Shown: positions 1-6,332, counted from the stretch's first letter. The stretch: DNA of 8,075 nt from Vulcanimicrobiota bacterium (GCA_019245995.1 JAFAQW010000013.1:1-8075); one strand, 5' to 3'. The notes: a model not told the origin generated them from the letters alone. Program-made: numbers and translations.

Positions 1-2
1 AG

Positions 3-140
3 CGCGAGATCGTCCAGCAAGGTTATCGCCTTCGGATTTACGTGCCGTTTGGCACGCATTGGGCGGGATACTTCTATCGCCGCGTCATCGAGCGGCGCGA
101 GAACGCGCTCTTCGCGCTTTCGTCAATTTTTGGGCGGTAA
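3..140 (+). CDS. Proline dehydrogenase, C-terminal end (5' part outside the window)
   Basis: These are the last 45 residues of a protein that begins upstream of the window. Proline dehydrogenase is the FAD-dependent first enzyme of proline catabolism, oxidising L-proline to pyrroline-5-carboxylate and passing electrons to the respiratory chain. The fragment carries the family's closing signature: a VPFGTHW stretch, then YFYRRVIER. The paired arginines and the glutamate three residues later match the RRxxE residues that bind the proline carboxylate in PutA and in Thermus-type monofunctional enzymes. The protein stops soon after this motif, so it is the short monofunctional form and not a PutA fusion with P5C dehydrogenase. 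Its TAA stop shares its last A with the ATG of dtd (TAATG), which points to one mRNA and coupled translation. The FAD-binding barrel lies outside the window and cannot be examined. Confidence 0.82.
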   Translation, partial: REIVQQGYRLRIYVPFGTHWAGYFYRRVIERRENALFALSSIFGR

Positions 141-589
141 TGAGGGCCGTCGTGCAACGCGTGAGCGAGGCCTCCGCGCGGGTCGCGGGGGAAACGATCG
201 CGCAAATCGGCGGGGGCGTGCTGGTATTGTTGAGCGTCGGCGTCGACGACGACGCGAGCGACGGGGAGACGATGGCCGACAAGCTCGCGGGATTGCGAAT
301 ATTTCCGGATGCGCACGGCCGCATGAACGAGACGCTCGAAAGCGTCCACGGCGCGATATTGCTCGTCTCTCAGTTCACGCTGCACGGCGACGTGCGCCGC
401 GGCCGGCGTCCGTCGTTCATCGCCGCGGCGAAAGAGCCGCTGGCCGTTACGCTCTTTGACGCCACCGGCCGCCGGCTCGAATCGCTCGGCTTCGCCGTTC
501 GCTACGGCCGTTTCGGGGCCGAAATGGAGGTGGCGCTCGTCAACGTCGGGCCGGTCACGATCCTCGTCGATACCAAGCGAGCGTTCTAA
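140..589 (+). CDS. dtd: D-aminoacyl-tRNA deacylase (Dtd)
   Basis: The 149-residue product has the usual Dtd length. The enzyme hydrolyses D-aminoacyl-tRNAs, and glycine mischarged on tRNA-Ala, in the cytoplasm. This recycles tRNA and keeps D-amino acids out of proteins. The N-terminus MRAVVQRVSEAS is typical. The SQFTL motif (about residues 77-81, in LLVSQFTLHGD) and the GPVT motif near the C-terminus (NVGPVTILVDT), which carries the Gly-cisPro chiral-selectivity element, are both present and intact. I chose the ATG at 140 because it gives the family N-terminus; the frame stays open upstream to an ATG at 59, but that extension lies over the proline dehydrogenase end. No strong ribosome-binding site precedes 140, which fits coupled translation from the upstream gene through the TAATG junction. 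The two enzymes share only an amino-acid theme, so the pairing may be incidental. Confidence 0.95.
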   Translation: MRAVVQRVSEASARVAGETIAQIGGGVLVLLSVGVDDDASDGETMADKLAGLRIFPDAHGRMNETLESVHGAILLVSQFTLHGDVRRGRRPSFIAAAKEPLAVTLFDATGRRLESLGFAVRYGRFGAEMEVALVNVGPVTILVDTKRAF

Positions 590-591
590 CA

Positions 592-611
592 GGCCAGGTG
601 GTCGCCTGGCC
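592..611 (+). terminator. Small hairpin just after dtd, possible weak terminator
   Basis: A perfect 7-bp GC-rich stem (GGCCAGG at 592-598 pairing with CCTGGCC at 605-611) with a 6-nt loop begins three bases after the dtd stop codon. The position is right for a terminator or a 3'-end stabiliser, but no T-run follows, so it would not be a canonical intrinsic terminator. Confidence 0.35.
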
Positions 612-695
612 GGTCACAAAGGTTCTCTCATCCGCGCTCAACCTTGGAATCAAACTTTCGAGGGCAACGCCGCGTTGTAGTAGTTGGAGAGCGCC

Positions 696-717
696 GCCGC
701 CCGCTTTTTTTGGCGGC
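696..717 (+). other. Hairpin with T-rich loop in the leader of the KGG gene
   Basis: GCCGCC (696-701) can pair with GGCGGC (712-717), leaving a 10-base loop that contains a run of seven T. It lies 23 bases before the KGG-protein ATG. Because the T-run is in the loop and not after the stem, this is not an ordinary terminator. It may be a leader-RNA structure or chance. The rest of the 590-740 gap shows no convincing -35/-10 pair and no RNA gene. Confidence 0.25.
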
Positions 718-727
718 AAACTAACAC

Positions 728-733
728 AGGTGA
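728..733 (+). promoter_or_regulatory. Ribosome-binding site of the KGG gene
   Basis: AGGTGA lies seven bases before the ATG at 741. It decides the start against an upstream in-frame TTG at 684 and a second in-frame ATG at 780. Confidence 0.6.
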
Positions 734-740
734 AGAGAGA

Positions 741-1073
741 ATGTCAGGCAGCATAGACGAGAACGCGCGAGGCGGGGGGATGTCCGTCCGCGAGGCCGGC
801 CAAAAAGGCGGCGAAACCGTCAAGCACAAGTACGGCGCGCAGTTCTACGAAGAGATCGGCCGCAAGGGAGGCCTAGCGACCAAGCAGGCCCACGGCCAGC
901 AATTTTACGAGCAAATCGGTAAAAAAGGCGGTAAGAAGGGCGGCGAGGCAACCCGCGACCGCTACGGCCCGAACTTTTACGAACGGATCGGTCAAAAAGG
1001 TGGTCAGAAAGTCAAGCAACTCATCGAAGAGGGCAAGCGCGCGGCAACGGCCCAAAAGAAGCGCGCGAGCTAA
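741..1073 (+). CDS. KGG-repeat, LEA group 1-like hydrophilic stress protein
   Basis: A 110-residue, very basic, glycine-rich soluble protein with no cysteine, signal peptide or membrane segment. After a short N-terminal tail (1-22) come 20-residue units at 23-42, 43-62 and 67-86, each of the form GGxxx(K/R)xxxGxxFYExIGxK, with a four-residue GGKK insert at 63-66. A degenerate fourth unit starts at 87, and the tail is rich in K and R. The KGG element is the bacterial stress-induced repeat found in YciG-like and Bacillus Gsi-type proteins. The 20-residue register and GG...G.(F/Y)Y..(I/M)G.KGG pattern also match the group 1 LEA (Em, LEA_5) 20-mer. Proteins of these families are largely unfolded and linked to desiccation, acid or stationary-phase stress; that role is inferred here. 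A good ribosome-binding site supports the ATG at 741. The last 74 bases appear to be shared with the next gene. Confidence 0.85.
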   Translation: MSGSIDENARGGGMSVREAGQKGGETVKHKYGAQFYEEIGRKGGLATKQAHGQQFYEQIGKKGGKKGGEATRDRYGPNFYERIGQKGGQKVKQLIEEGKRAATAQKKRAS

Positions 1074-1842
1074 CCGGCCTGCGCTCGCGCGCACGCTGAG
1101 TCTTTTCGCTCTCGCATTCGTTACGCTCGGTGTCGGAGTAGCGGCGGCGTATCCCACGCCGCCGACACCCATGCCCGCCCCCACTCCCAGCGTCTCGCCG
1201 ACTCCTGCCGGCAACGTGTTGCCGTTGGATTCGACGCTGCTGTTCGTTCTCGACGATCCCTTATCGTCGTCGGCATCCAAGCCCGGCGAAGAGATCCGCG
1301 TGCATTTGAAGAGCGCAATCGTGGTGGGGGGACGCGTCGTCGCTCCCGCAGGCTCGCCGGAACGAATCAAGATCATCGACTCGTCGGCCGCGAAGATGAT
1401 GGACGAGTACGGCTTCGTGGACATCTTCTTCGAGCCGATGAAGTTGCCGGACGGGCGTCTTCTGCCGCTGCGCACGCCGATCGCGCGGTTATCGCCGCAC
1501 GTTACCTCGGGACACGAATCGACCGTGGCGGCCGAGGACACCGTCGGCGATATCTTCGTGCCGTACTACGCCTTCTGGCAGATCTTACGCAAGGGCAAGA
1601 ATTTCGTGCTTAAGCCCGGCGCGGAGATTCCGGCGCGAACTCAAGCGATCGTCCAGACGACTCCGAACGGCTCCATCGCAATCGTCACGCCGGAGCCGCT
1701 GCAACAGCGTAACGAGACGCCCAACTCGGCGTTCCCCGTGGTGCCGGTGGCGACGCCCCTGGATTTGTCCACACCCGGCCGTACGCGACCGACCCCATCG
1801 CCCACGCCGGCGGCTTCTCCGCTCCCGACGTCCTCACCCTAA
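1000..1842 (+). CDS. Exported Pro/Thr-rich protein, family not recognised
   Basis: With the GTG at 1000 the product has 280 residues: a strongly basic N-region (1-31), a hydrophobic segment (about 33-50) ending in AAA before YPTPP, a Pro/Thr linker (51-70), a folded-looking core (about 73-220) and a second Pro/Thr/Ser tail (about 253-280). It should be secreted or anchored by its N-terminus, with the core outside the membrane. The core contains KPGEEIRVHL, a GGRVVAPAGS turn, LPDGRLLPLRTP and GHESTVAAEDTVGDIF. The order 'avoid-release, V-V-x-G-x-V-x-P-A-G, then L-x-D-G-R-x-x-P-L' recalls poorly characterised exported beta proteins of Acidobacteria-type genomes; I cannot name a family. The start is uncertain. 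GTG 1000 overlaps the KGG gene by 74 bases and lacks a clear ribosome-binding site. The only later in-frame candidate that keeps the hydrophobic segment is CTG 1096, which would lose the positive charges. Confidence 0.7.
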   Translation: MVRKSSNSSKRASARQRPKRSARANRPALARTLSLFALAFVTLGVGVAAAYPTPPTPMPAPTPSVSPTPAGNVLPLDSTLLFVLDDPLSSSASKPGEEIRVHLKSAIVVGGRVVAPAGSPERIKIIDSSAAKMMDEYGFVDIFFEPMKLPDGRLLPLRTPIARLSPHVTSGHESTVAAEDTVGDIFVPYYAFWQILRKGKNFVLKPGAEIPARTQAIVQTTPNGSIAIVTPEPLQQRNETPNSAFPVVPVATPLDLSTPGRTRPTPSPTPAASPLPTSSP

Positions 1843-1851
1843 CCCGCGCGA

Positions 1852-1878
1852 TGCTTTCGCTCGATTTGAGCGAAAGCA
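1852..1878 (+). other. Perfect 11-bp hairpin between two exported-protein genes
   Basis: TGCTTTCGCTC (1852-1862) pairs perfectly with GAGCGAAAGCA (1868-1878) around a 5-base loop. It starts nine bases after one stop codon and ends 12 bases before the next GTG start. No T-run follows on either strand. It may reduce read-through, protect a processed 3' end, or affect ribosome access to the weak AGGG at 1878-1881 that precedes the next gene. Confidence 0.5.
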
Positions 1879-1890
1879 GGGCGCCAGAAA

Positions 1891-2583
1891 GTGAGGTACC
1901 TCCCGTTGCTGCTTCGCACGATTGCCGTTTCGGCAGTTCTGGCTTTTCTCAACCCTGTTAGCTTGTCGGCGGCGCCCGCGCCCAAAGCGACGCTGCCGCC
2001 CCAGCCGCAAGGCACCGAAGTCGCCTTCGTTCGCACTATCCAAAAAGACCTGACCGCGCGCTTCCCGACGCCCGCGTCCGCGGAAAAGGCGGGCTACGTT
2101 CGCTACACCAACGAGGACGAAGACGGTGCGATCAGTTATGCCAACCTCCGTTGGGTCAGCTCCAGCCCGAAGGACCCGAGCCAACTCTGGTACGACGTCC
2201 ACGGCAATCTGCTCGGCGCCGATTTCTCCGTGCTCCAAAGCAACTCGCCGGCTCCGCCCAAGATGTGGGGCGTCGACCCTCGGCGCTGGGTTTCGTTCCG
2301 AGAGCACGTCCACTACATTTTGACGGGACCGAACGGCAAGGAGATCTACGGCGCGACCAGCGCGGAGAAGTTCGCCAACGCAGGCGGGAACGTGGAAGAT
2401 CCAAAGCCCGAAACGCTCGTCAAGATGGGCATCGTGAAAGACGCGTCCGTCGTCCAACGCGTGTTCCTTTTCCCCTCGCTGTGGGACTTGATCGTGTGGG
2501 TGAAGACCAATCCCAACGGCGCCTTCGCCGATAAGAATCCGTTGGTGATTCCGAGCGCTAACGCGAAGACCAACGAAGAATAG
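1891..2583 (+). CDS. Exported protein of unknown function (no cysteine)
   Basis: A 230-residue protein with a clear signal peptide: MRYLPLLLR basic/hydrophobic start, a hydrophobic core to about residue 20 and a likely cleavage near 26-28 in SLSAAPAP. The mature part is polar, rich in aromatic residues and cysteine-free. Notable stretches are AGYVRYTNEDEDGAISYANL (67-86), LWYDVHGNLLGADFSVL, WGVDPRRWVSFREHVHYIL and FPSLWDLIVWVKTNP. The spacing of tryptophans and tyrosines suggests a compact globular domain, but I recognise no enzyme motif or family. GTG at 1891 is the only sensible start, since no other start codon in frame precedes the signal peptide. The upstream gap is 48 bases, so it may share an mRNA with the previous exported protein, subject to the hairpin between them. 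Periplasmic or extracytoplasmic location is inferred. Confidence 0.8.
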   Translation: MRYLPLLLRTIAVSAVLAFLNPVSLSAAPAPKATLPPQPQGTEVAFVRTIQKDLTARFPTPASAEKAGYVRYTNEDEDGAISYANLRWVSSSPKDPSQLWYDVHGNLLGADFSVLQSNSPAPPKMWGVDPRRWVSFREHVHYILTGPNGKEIYGATSAEKFANAGGNVEDPKPETLVKMGIVKDASVVQRVFLFPSLWDLIVWVKTNPNGAFADKNPLVIPSANAKTNEE

Positions 2584-2593
2584 CTAACGCTGT

Positions 2594-2643
2594 CGGCGCG
2601 TGATGTGATGTCTCTGAGACGCTCGACATCACATCACGCGCCG
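2594..2643. terminator. Long inverted repeat between convergent genes, likely bidirectional terminator
   Basis: A perfect 19-bp stem (2594-2612 with 2625-2643) encloses a 12-base loop. It occupies most of the 67-bp space between the stop codons of two convergent genes. For + strand transcripts a run of six T follows 11 bases after the stem (2655-2660), just inside the end of the opposing gene. For - strand transcripts no T-run follows. Position and strength suggest it ends transcription from both sides, though the spacing is not that of a textbook intrinsic terminator. Confidence 0.65.
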
Positions 2644-2650
2644 CAGCGAC

Positions 2651-3307
2651 CTACTTTTTTGGGATGCAGTACGTTTGCGCCGTGTTGTAGGCGATGTCGA
2701 CCGCCTTGTCCTCGGCGTTGGCGATGATCTTGACCTGCGTGTTGAAGCGCAGATAACTTTTGATGTCCTTCATCTCGGCCGGTTCGCGCATTTCTTCCGG
2801 GCTGAAACCGCCGGGGGAGTCGTTGACCCGCTCGATCGGGTAACTCATCATTTCTTGATACATGTGGTGCAGGTCGATCGCGAGCTCGCGCTGACGGGCC
2901 CACGCTGTGTGCAACTGGATCGTCGCGTCCTTGATGTCCGCCTGCGCCTGAGCATCGGTGGTGAGCTTCGCGGCCTCGCCTAAAGCGTGGATCTCTGCTT
3001 CGATGCCGGCCAACGATTCGTTGACCTTCGATTCTTGGTGGAGCAAATTGGTCCGGACGTCAACGAACTCTTGGGCGAAGTTCGGGTCGTTGAAGAGCTT
3101 GTCGAGATCGTCCAGCTGGACGCTGATCACCTCGATGGCGCGATCGTTGCCGAGCATTGGCACGAGCGCGCCGTTGAAGTGATTGACGAGCGCGTTGCAA
3201 TACGGTGACGATATGACGGTGATGATCGTTTTGAGCGGCGGACGTTCCGTCGGGGCCGGGGTGGGAAGCAGCGCAAGCAGCGCGGCGGCAAGAGTAAGCT
3301 GCACCAT
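2651..3307 (-). CDS. Small exported helical protein of unknown function, downstream of rpoD
   Basis: A 218-residue protein that begins with a short hydrophobic stretch (MVQLTLAAALLALL, then PTPAPTERPP). It looks like a signal peptide but lacks the usual positive charge, and there is no lipobox cysteine. An in-frame TAG lies three codons upstream of the ATG, which fixes the start. The mature part is charged and probably mostly alpha-helical, with possible coiled-coil character around residues 60-155 (LDDLDKLFNDPNFAQEF, then IEAEIHALGEAAKL). It has only two cysteines, C37 near the start of the mature protein and C214 four residues from the C-terminus, well placed for a disulfide that would tie the ends together. 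The start codon lies 16 bases after the rpoD stop, so it is probably transcribed with dnaG-rpoD. I recognise no family; export to the envelope is inferred. Confidence 0.78.
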   Translation of the reverse strand: MVQLTLAAALLALLPTPAPTERPPLKTIITVISSPYCNALVNHFNGALVPMLGNDRAIEVISVQLDDLDKLFNDPNFAQEFVDVRTNLLHQESKVNESLAGIEAEIHALGEAAKLTTDAQAQADIKDATIQLHTAWARQRELAIDLHHMYQEMMSYPIERVNDSPGGFSPEEMREPAEMKDIKSYLRFNTQVKIIANAEDKAVDIAYNTAQTYCIPKK

Positions 3308-3323
3308 TGCAACCTACTCTATT

Positions 3324-4490
3324 CTATTCGCTCGTCCAGTAATCTTTGAGCGCCTTGCCCCGTGATGGGTGGCGCAGCTTACGTAGCGCCTTCGCCTCGA
3401 TCTGCCGAATCCGCTCGCGGGTCACGCCGAACTCTTGACCCACTTCCTCCAGCGTCCGCTGGTGACCGTCCTCTAATCCGAATCTCAAAACCAACACCTT
3501 ACGCTCGCGCTCGGTCAGGTTTTGAAGTACGTCCTGCATCTTCTCCTTGAGCAGCATCACCGAGGCCGCCTCGGCCGGGGCCACGGCCTCTTGATCTTCG
3601 ATGAAGTCGCCGAGATGCGAGTCTTCTTCTTCGCCGATGGGCGTTTCCAGCGAAATCGGCTCCTGTGAGATCTTCATGACCTCGCGCACCTTCTCGGGCG
3701 TCAAGGCCATCGCGTCGGCGATCTCCTCGACGGTCGGCTCGCGGCCGAGCTCCTGCAGCAGTTGACGCGAGACTTTGATCAGCCGGTTGATGGTCTCCAC
3801 CATGTGCACGGGAATGCGAATCGTGCGTGCTTGATCCGCGAGCGCGCGCGTAATGGCCTGGCGGATCCACCACGTGGCGTAGGTTGAAAACTTGTAGCCC
3901 TTGCGATAATCGAACTTCTCGACCGCCCGAATCAGCCCCAGGTTGCCTTCCTGAATCAAGTCCAAGAACAGCATTCCGCGGCCGACGTATTTCTTGGCGA
4001 TCGACACGACGAGCCGCAGGTTCGCCTCCGTCAGTTGGCGCTTGGCCTCTTCGCCCGAATCGACGATCCGCCAGTCCGCCGCGCCATTGCGTTGCGCCTC
4101 GAGTTCGCCCGCTTCGATTCGCATCGCGAGCGATTTCTCTTGCTCCATGGAGAGTAACGGCACGCGGCCGATCTCCTTGAGATACATGCGGACCGGGTCG
4201 TCGAGCGACAAGCCGTCCGGAATCGTTTCCTCGGCCTCTCCCTCGCGCTCTGCCTCGGCTTTCTCTTCCTTTTGCTCTTCGACGAGCTCGATGCCGGCGC
4301 TCGCCAGCTCTTCGAAGAACTCCTCGAGTTGCTCGGGATTTAAATCTTCGAGCGTCTCAAAGGCGCTGTTGATCTCCTCATAGGTCAGCGAACCCTGCGC
4401 CTTACCGCGCGCGAGCAGCTTCTTCTTGAGTTCGTCCAGCGTCGCGACCGGCGGCTCCGCCACCGAACCACCGCCCTTCTTGCGGCTCAT
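3324..4490 (-). CDS. rpoD: Primary sigma factor RpoD/SigA (sigma-70)
   Basis: The housekeeping sigma subunit directs RNA polymerase to -10/-35 promoters. The 388-residue protein has all group 1 regions: a 1.1-like N-terminal domain (about 17-70), an acidic linker (71-90), region 1.2 (DPVRMYLKEIGRVPLL, 98-113), region 2 (about 150-222, with NLRLVVSIAKKYVGRGM, DLIQEGNLGL and FSTYATWWIRQAITRA), region 3 (about 223-305) and region 4 (about 320-380, with the helix-turn-helix TLEEVGQEFGVTRERIRQIE). The length is close to Bacillus SigA (371) and far below E. coli RpoD (613), so the large non-conserved insert is absent. About 18 extra residues (130-147) sit between regions 1.2 and 2. I chose the ATG at 4490, following a perfect ribosome-binding site; a GTG at 4517 would add nine residues. 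It lies 54 bases after dnaG, the classic primase-sigma pair. Confidence 0.97.
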   Translation of the reverse strand: MSRKKGGGSVAEPPVATLDELKKKLLARGKAQGSLTYEEINSAFETLEDLNPEQLEEFFEELASAGIELVEEQKEEKAEAEREGEAEETIPDGLSLDDPVRMYLKEIGRVPLLSMEQEKSLAMRIEAGELEAQRNGAADWRIVDSGEEAKRQLTEANLRLVVSIAKKYVGRGMLFLDLIQEGNLGLIRAVEKFDYRKGYKFSTYATWWIRQAITRALADQARTIRIPVHMVETINRLIKVSRQLLQELGREPTVEEIADAMALTPEKVREVMKISQEPISLETPIGEEEDSHLGDFIEDQEAVAPAEAASVMLLKEKMQDVLQNLTERERKVLVLRFGLEDGHQRTLEEVGQEFGVTRERIRQIEAKALRKLRHPSRGKALKDYWTSE

Positions 4491-4501
4491 TCTCTTTTCG
4501 T

Positions 4502-4510
4502 TCACCTCCT
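4502..4510 (-). promoter_or_regulatory. Strong ribosome-binding site of rpoD
   Basis: Read on the minus strand this is AGGAGGTGA, a nine-base perfect match to the 16S anti-Shine-Dalgarno sequence. It lies 11 bases before the ATG at 4490, a slightly long spacing. It decides the start against the GTG at 4517, which lies upstream of it. Confidence 0.8.
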
Positions 4511-4544
4511 CTCGCACGTTCTTTTCCGACGTTTCCCTCTTTCG

Positions 4545-6332
4545 TTACCGCTTTAGCTTTGCCACCAGCGCTTCAAACTCTCCGCGTAGCTCTTCGGAGA
4601 CCGGCTTGCCGTCGGCAAGCTGATGGTCGATCAAATCCGACAGCTCGCGATACCGCTGCCGTTGCTCCTGGAGCTTGAGCCGTTCCACGACTCGCTCCAG
4701 ATGCGCGCGGCGCTGTTCCGAATCGCCGTACCGCACCGTCGAGCTGCGATCCCGGCGGCTCAACTCCGAAAGCACCTCCAGTACGCTCTGATCTTCGGCG
4801 AAGAGACCGAACACGTCCGCGGTCGTCGTCAGGTTTCGGGCCCCGACGATCTTTTCATAGATGCGCCGGTGAACGTCATTCCGAAAGCGCAGCGCTTCGA
4901 TCCGGTCGCGGAACTCAGCCGCGAGCTCCGGTTCTTCCAAAAGAATAGTGACTACTTCGCGCTCAAAAGAGAGCGGCTCGACCGATGCGGCAACGTGGCG
5001 GGTATCGGAGGGAGCGGTGCGGGTGCGGGGCGCGAAGTTAGCGCTGTCTGATAGGAAGCGGCTATTTCGAAGGTCGTCCACGCTCACCTGCAGTCGCGCC
5101 GCCACGTACACGCGCCACCGGTCCCACTCTTCACGCGGCGTTAATCCCCGAATGAGCGCCTCCGCTTTCGGGGCGACTTTCGCCGGCGAATCGAAGCCGG
5201 CTCGGAGTTGCTCGACTTGGCGATCGATCCTGAAAGCGATCGCCGGGGGTGCCGTCTCGAGAAGCCGCGCAAACGCTGCGCTGCCGTGCGAGCGGATGAA
5301 GCTCGCGGGATCTTCGCCGGTCGGCAACGCGACGATCTTCACCGATAAACCGGTGTTCTCAATCACGTTAGACGCCACGTCCACCGCTTTGGTTGCGGCG
5401 GTCGAGCCGGCGGCGTCGCCGTCGAAGCACAGAAAGATGTAGTCGGCATACTTTCGCAGCTCCGCGGCCTGTTCGGCCGTGAACGACGTACCCAGGGACG
5501 CAACCGCGTTTTCGAACCCCGCTTGATGGAGGGCGATGCAGTCGAGATAGCCTTCTACCACGATCAGGCTGCGATCGGCTGCCGCGGCGCGCCGCGCGAC
5601 GTTGAGCGCATAGAGGTGGCGACCCTTGACGTAGACGGGCGTCGTGCTCGTGTTGAGGTACTTCGGCTCGCCGTCGCCCAGGATGCGTCCGCCAAAGGCG
5701 ATTGCCTCGCCCGTCGTGGCGTAGGTTGGAACCATCAAGCGATCCCGGTAGAAATCGTAGAAGCCGCGCTGCCCCGGCTTGACCAGGCCGGCCCGCGCCG
5801 CGACCTCGAGCGCGACGCCGTTGCGTTGGAGATCGTCCGCTAATGCGTTCCAGGCGTTGGGCGCGTAGCCCAGCCCGAAGCGCTCGACCGTGGCGGGCGA
5901 AAAACCGCGCTGCGCACAGTATGCGCGAGCCGCCGCGCCCTGTTCGCCGGCCAGCATTCGGGCAAAGAAGGCGGCCGCGACGCGGTTGGCTTCGTAGATC
6001 GCTTCGCGCTCGCTGCGCGCCCGCACGGCCGTCGGACTATCGGGCTCGAGACGTATACCGGCCTTGCTCGCCAGCAGGCGTACCGAGTCGCCGAACGTCA
6101 ACTGATCGGAGCGCTGAACGAACGTAATCACGTCGCCGCCTGCGCCGCAGCCGAAGCATTTGAAGAAGCCGCGATCGGGATGAACGTGAAACGACGGCGT
6201 CTTCTCGGCGTGAAACGGACAGAGTCCCACGAGGTCGGCGCCGCGTTTGCGCAGCGAAACGTATTGCCCGATCAGGCTCGCGATCTCCACGCGAGCGCGA
6301 ATCTCACGAAGTACGTCCGGATCGTATCTCAT
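4545..6332 (-). CDS. dnaG: DNA primase DnaG
   Basis: DnaG makes the RNA primers for lagging-strand synthesis and works with the replicative helicase DnaB. The 595-residue product has normal length and layout. The N-terminal zinc-binding domain carries C38PFH41 and C59FGC62 (CHC2 type). The catalytic core has the basic RDRLMVPTY motif (196-204), followed by a TOPRIM fold with E260 in VVEGYLD and D304/D306 in FDGDAAG. The C-terminal helicase-binding region runs from about 455 to the end and finishes in long charged helices. All catalytic and zinc residues are present. I chose the ATG at 6332 because MRYDPDVLREIRARV matches the family N-terminus; a GTG at 6362 with a GGAG 12 bases upstream would add ten residues and cannot be excluded. 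rpoD follows after 54 bases, as in macromolecular-synthesis operons; rpsU is not in this window. Confidence 0.97.
   Translation of the reverse strand: MRYDPDVLREIRARVEIASLIGQYVSLRKRGADLVGLCPFHAEKTPSFHVHPDRGFFKCFGCGAGGDVITFVQRSDQLTFGDSVRLLASKAGIRLEPDSPTAVRARSEREAIYEANRVAAAFFARMLAGEQGAAARAYCAQRGFSPATVERFGLGYAPNAWNALADDLQRNGVALEVAARAGLVKPGQRGFYDFYRDRLMVPTYATTGEAIAFGGRILGDGEPKYLNTSTTPVYVKGRHLYALNVARRAAAADRSLIVVEGYLDCIALHQAGFENAVASLGTSFTAEQAAELRKYADYIFLCFDGDAAGSTAATKAVDVASNVIENTGLSVKIVALPTGEDPASFIRSHGSAAFARLLETAPPAIAFRIDRQVEQLRAGFDSPAKVAPKAEALIRGLTPREEWDRWRVYVAARLQVSVDDLRNSRFLSDSANFAPRTRTAPSDTRHVAASVEPLSFEREVVTILLEEPELAAEFRDRIEALRFRNDVHRRIYEKIVGARNLTTTADVFGLFAEDQSVLEVLSELSRRDRSSTVRYGDSEQRRAHLERVVERLKLQEQRQRYRELSDLIDHQLADGKPVSEELRGEFEALVAKLKR

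Noticed and set aside
549..617. Direct repeat GGCCGGTCAC (549-558 and 608-617) around the dtd stop as a possible attachment or insertion duplication
   Set aside because: It is only ten GC-rich bases, one copy encodes the conserved GPVT motif of Dtd, and nothing mobile lies between the copies. Chance is the better explanation.
590..740. tRNA or small RNA gene in the largest intergenic gap
   Set aside because: Two short hairpins are present but no cloverleaf, T-loop sequence or promoter-terminator pair could be found.
994..1000. A-run before GTG 1000 as a programmed frameshift site joining the KGG protein to the exported protein
   Set aside because: The downstream frame is +1, while bacterial A-run slippage is usually -1 at X XXY YYZ sites. 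No stimulatory structure or stop codon is at the site, and the KGG frame continues normally to its own stop.
873..1541. Long minus-strand open frame opposite the KGG and exported-protein genes
   Set aside because: It crosses two plus-strand genes, its composition follows from their codon bias, and it shows no recognisable motif. Long antisense frames are expected at this GC content.
2346..2573. Possible small minus-strand gene with its start facing the exported protein
   Set aside because: It lies wholly within a plus-strand gene with a clear signal peptide, and no ribosome-binding site or family feature supports it.
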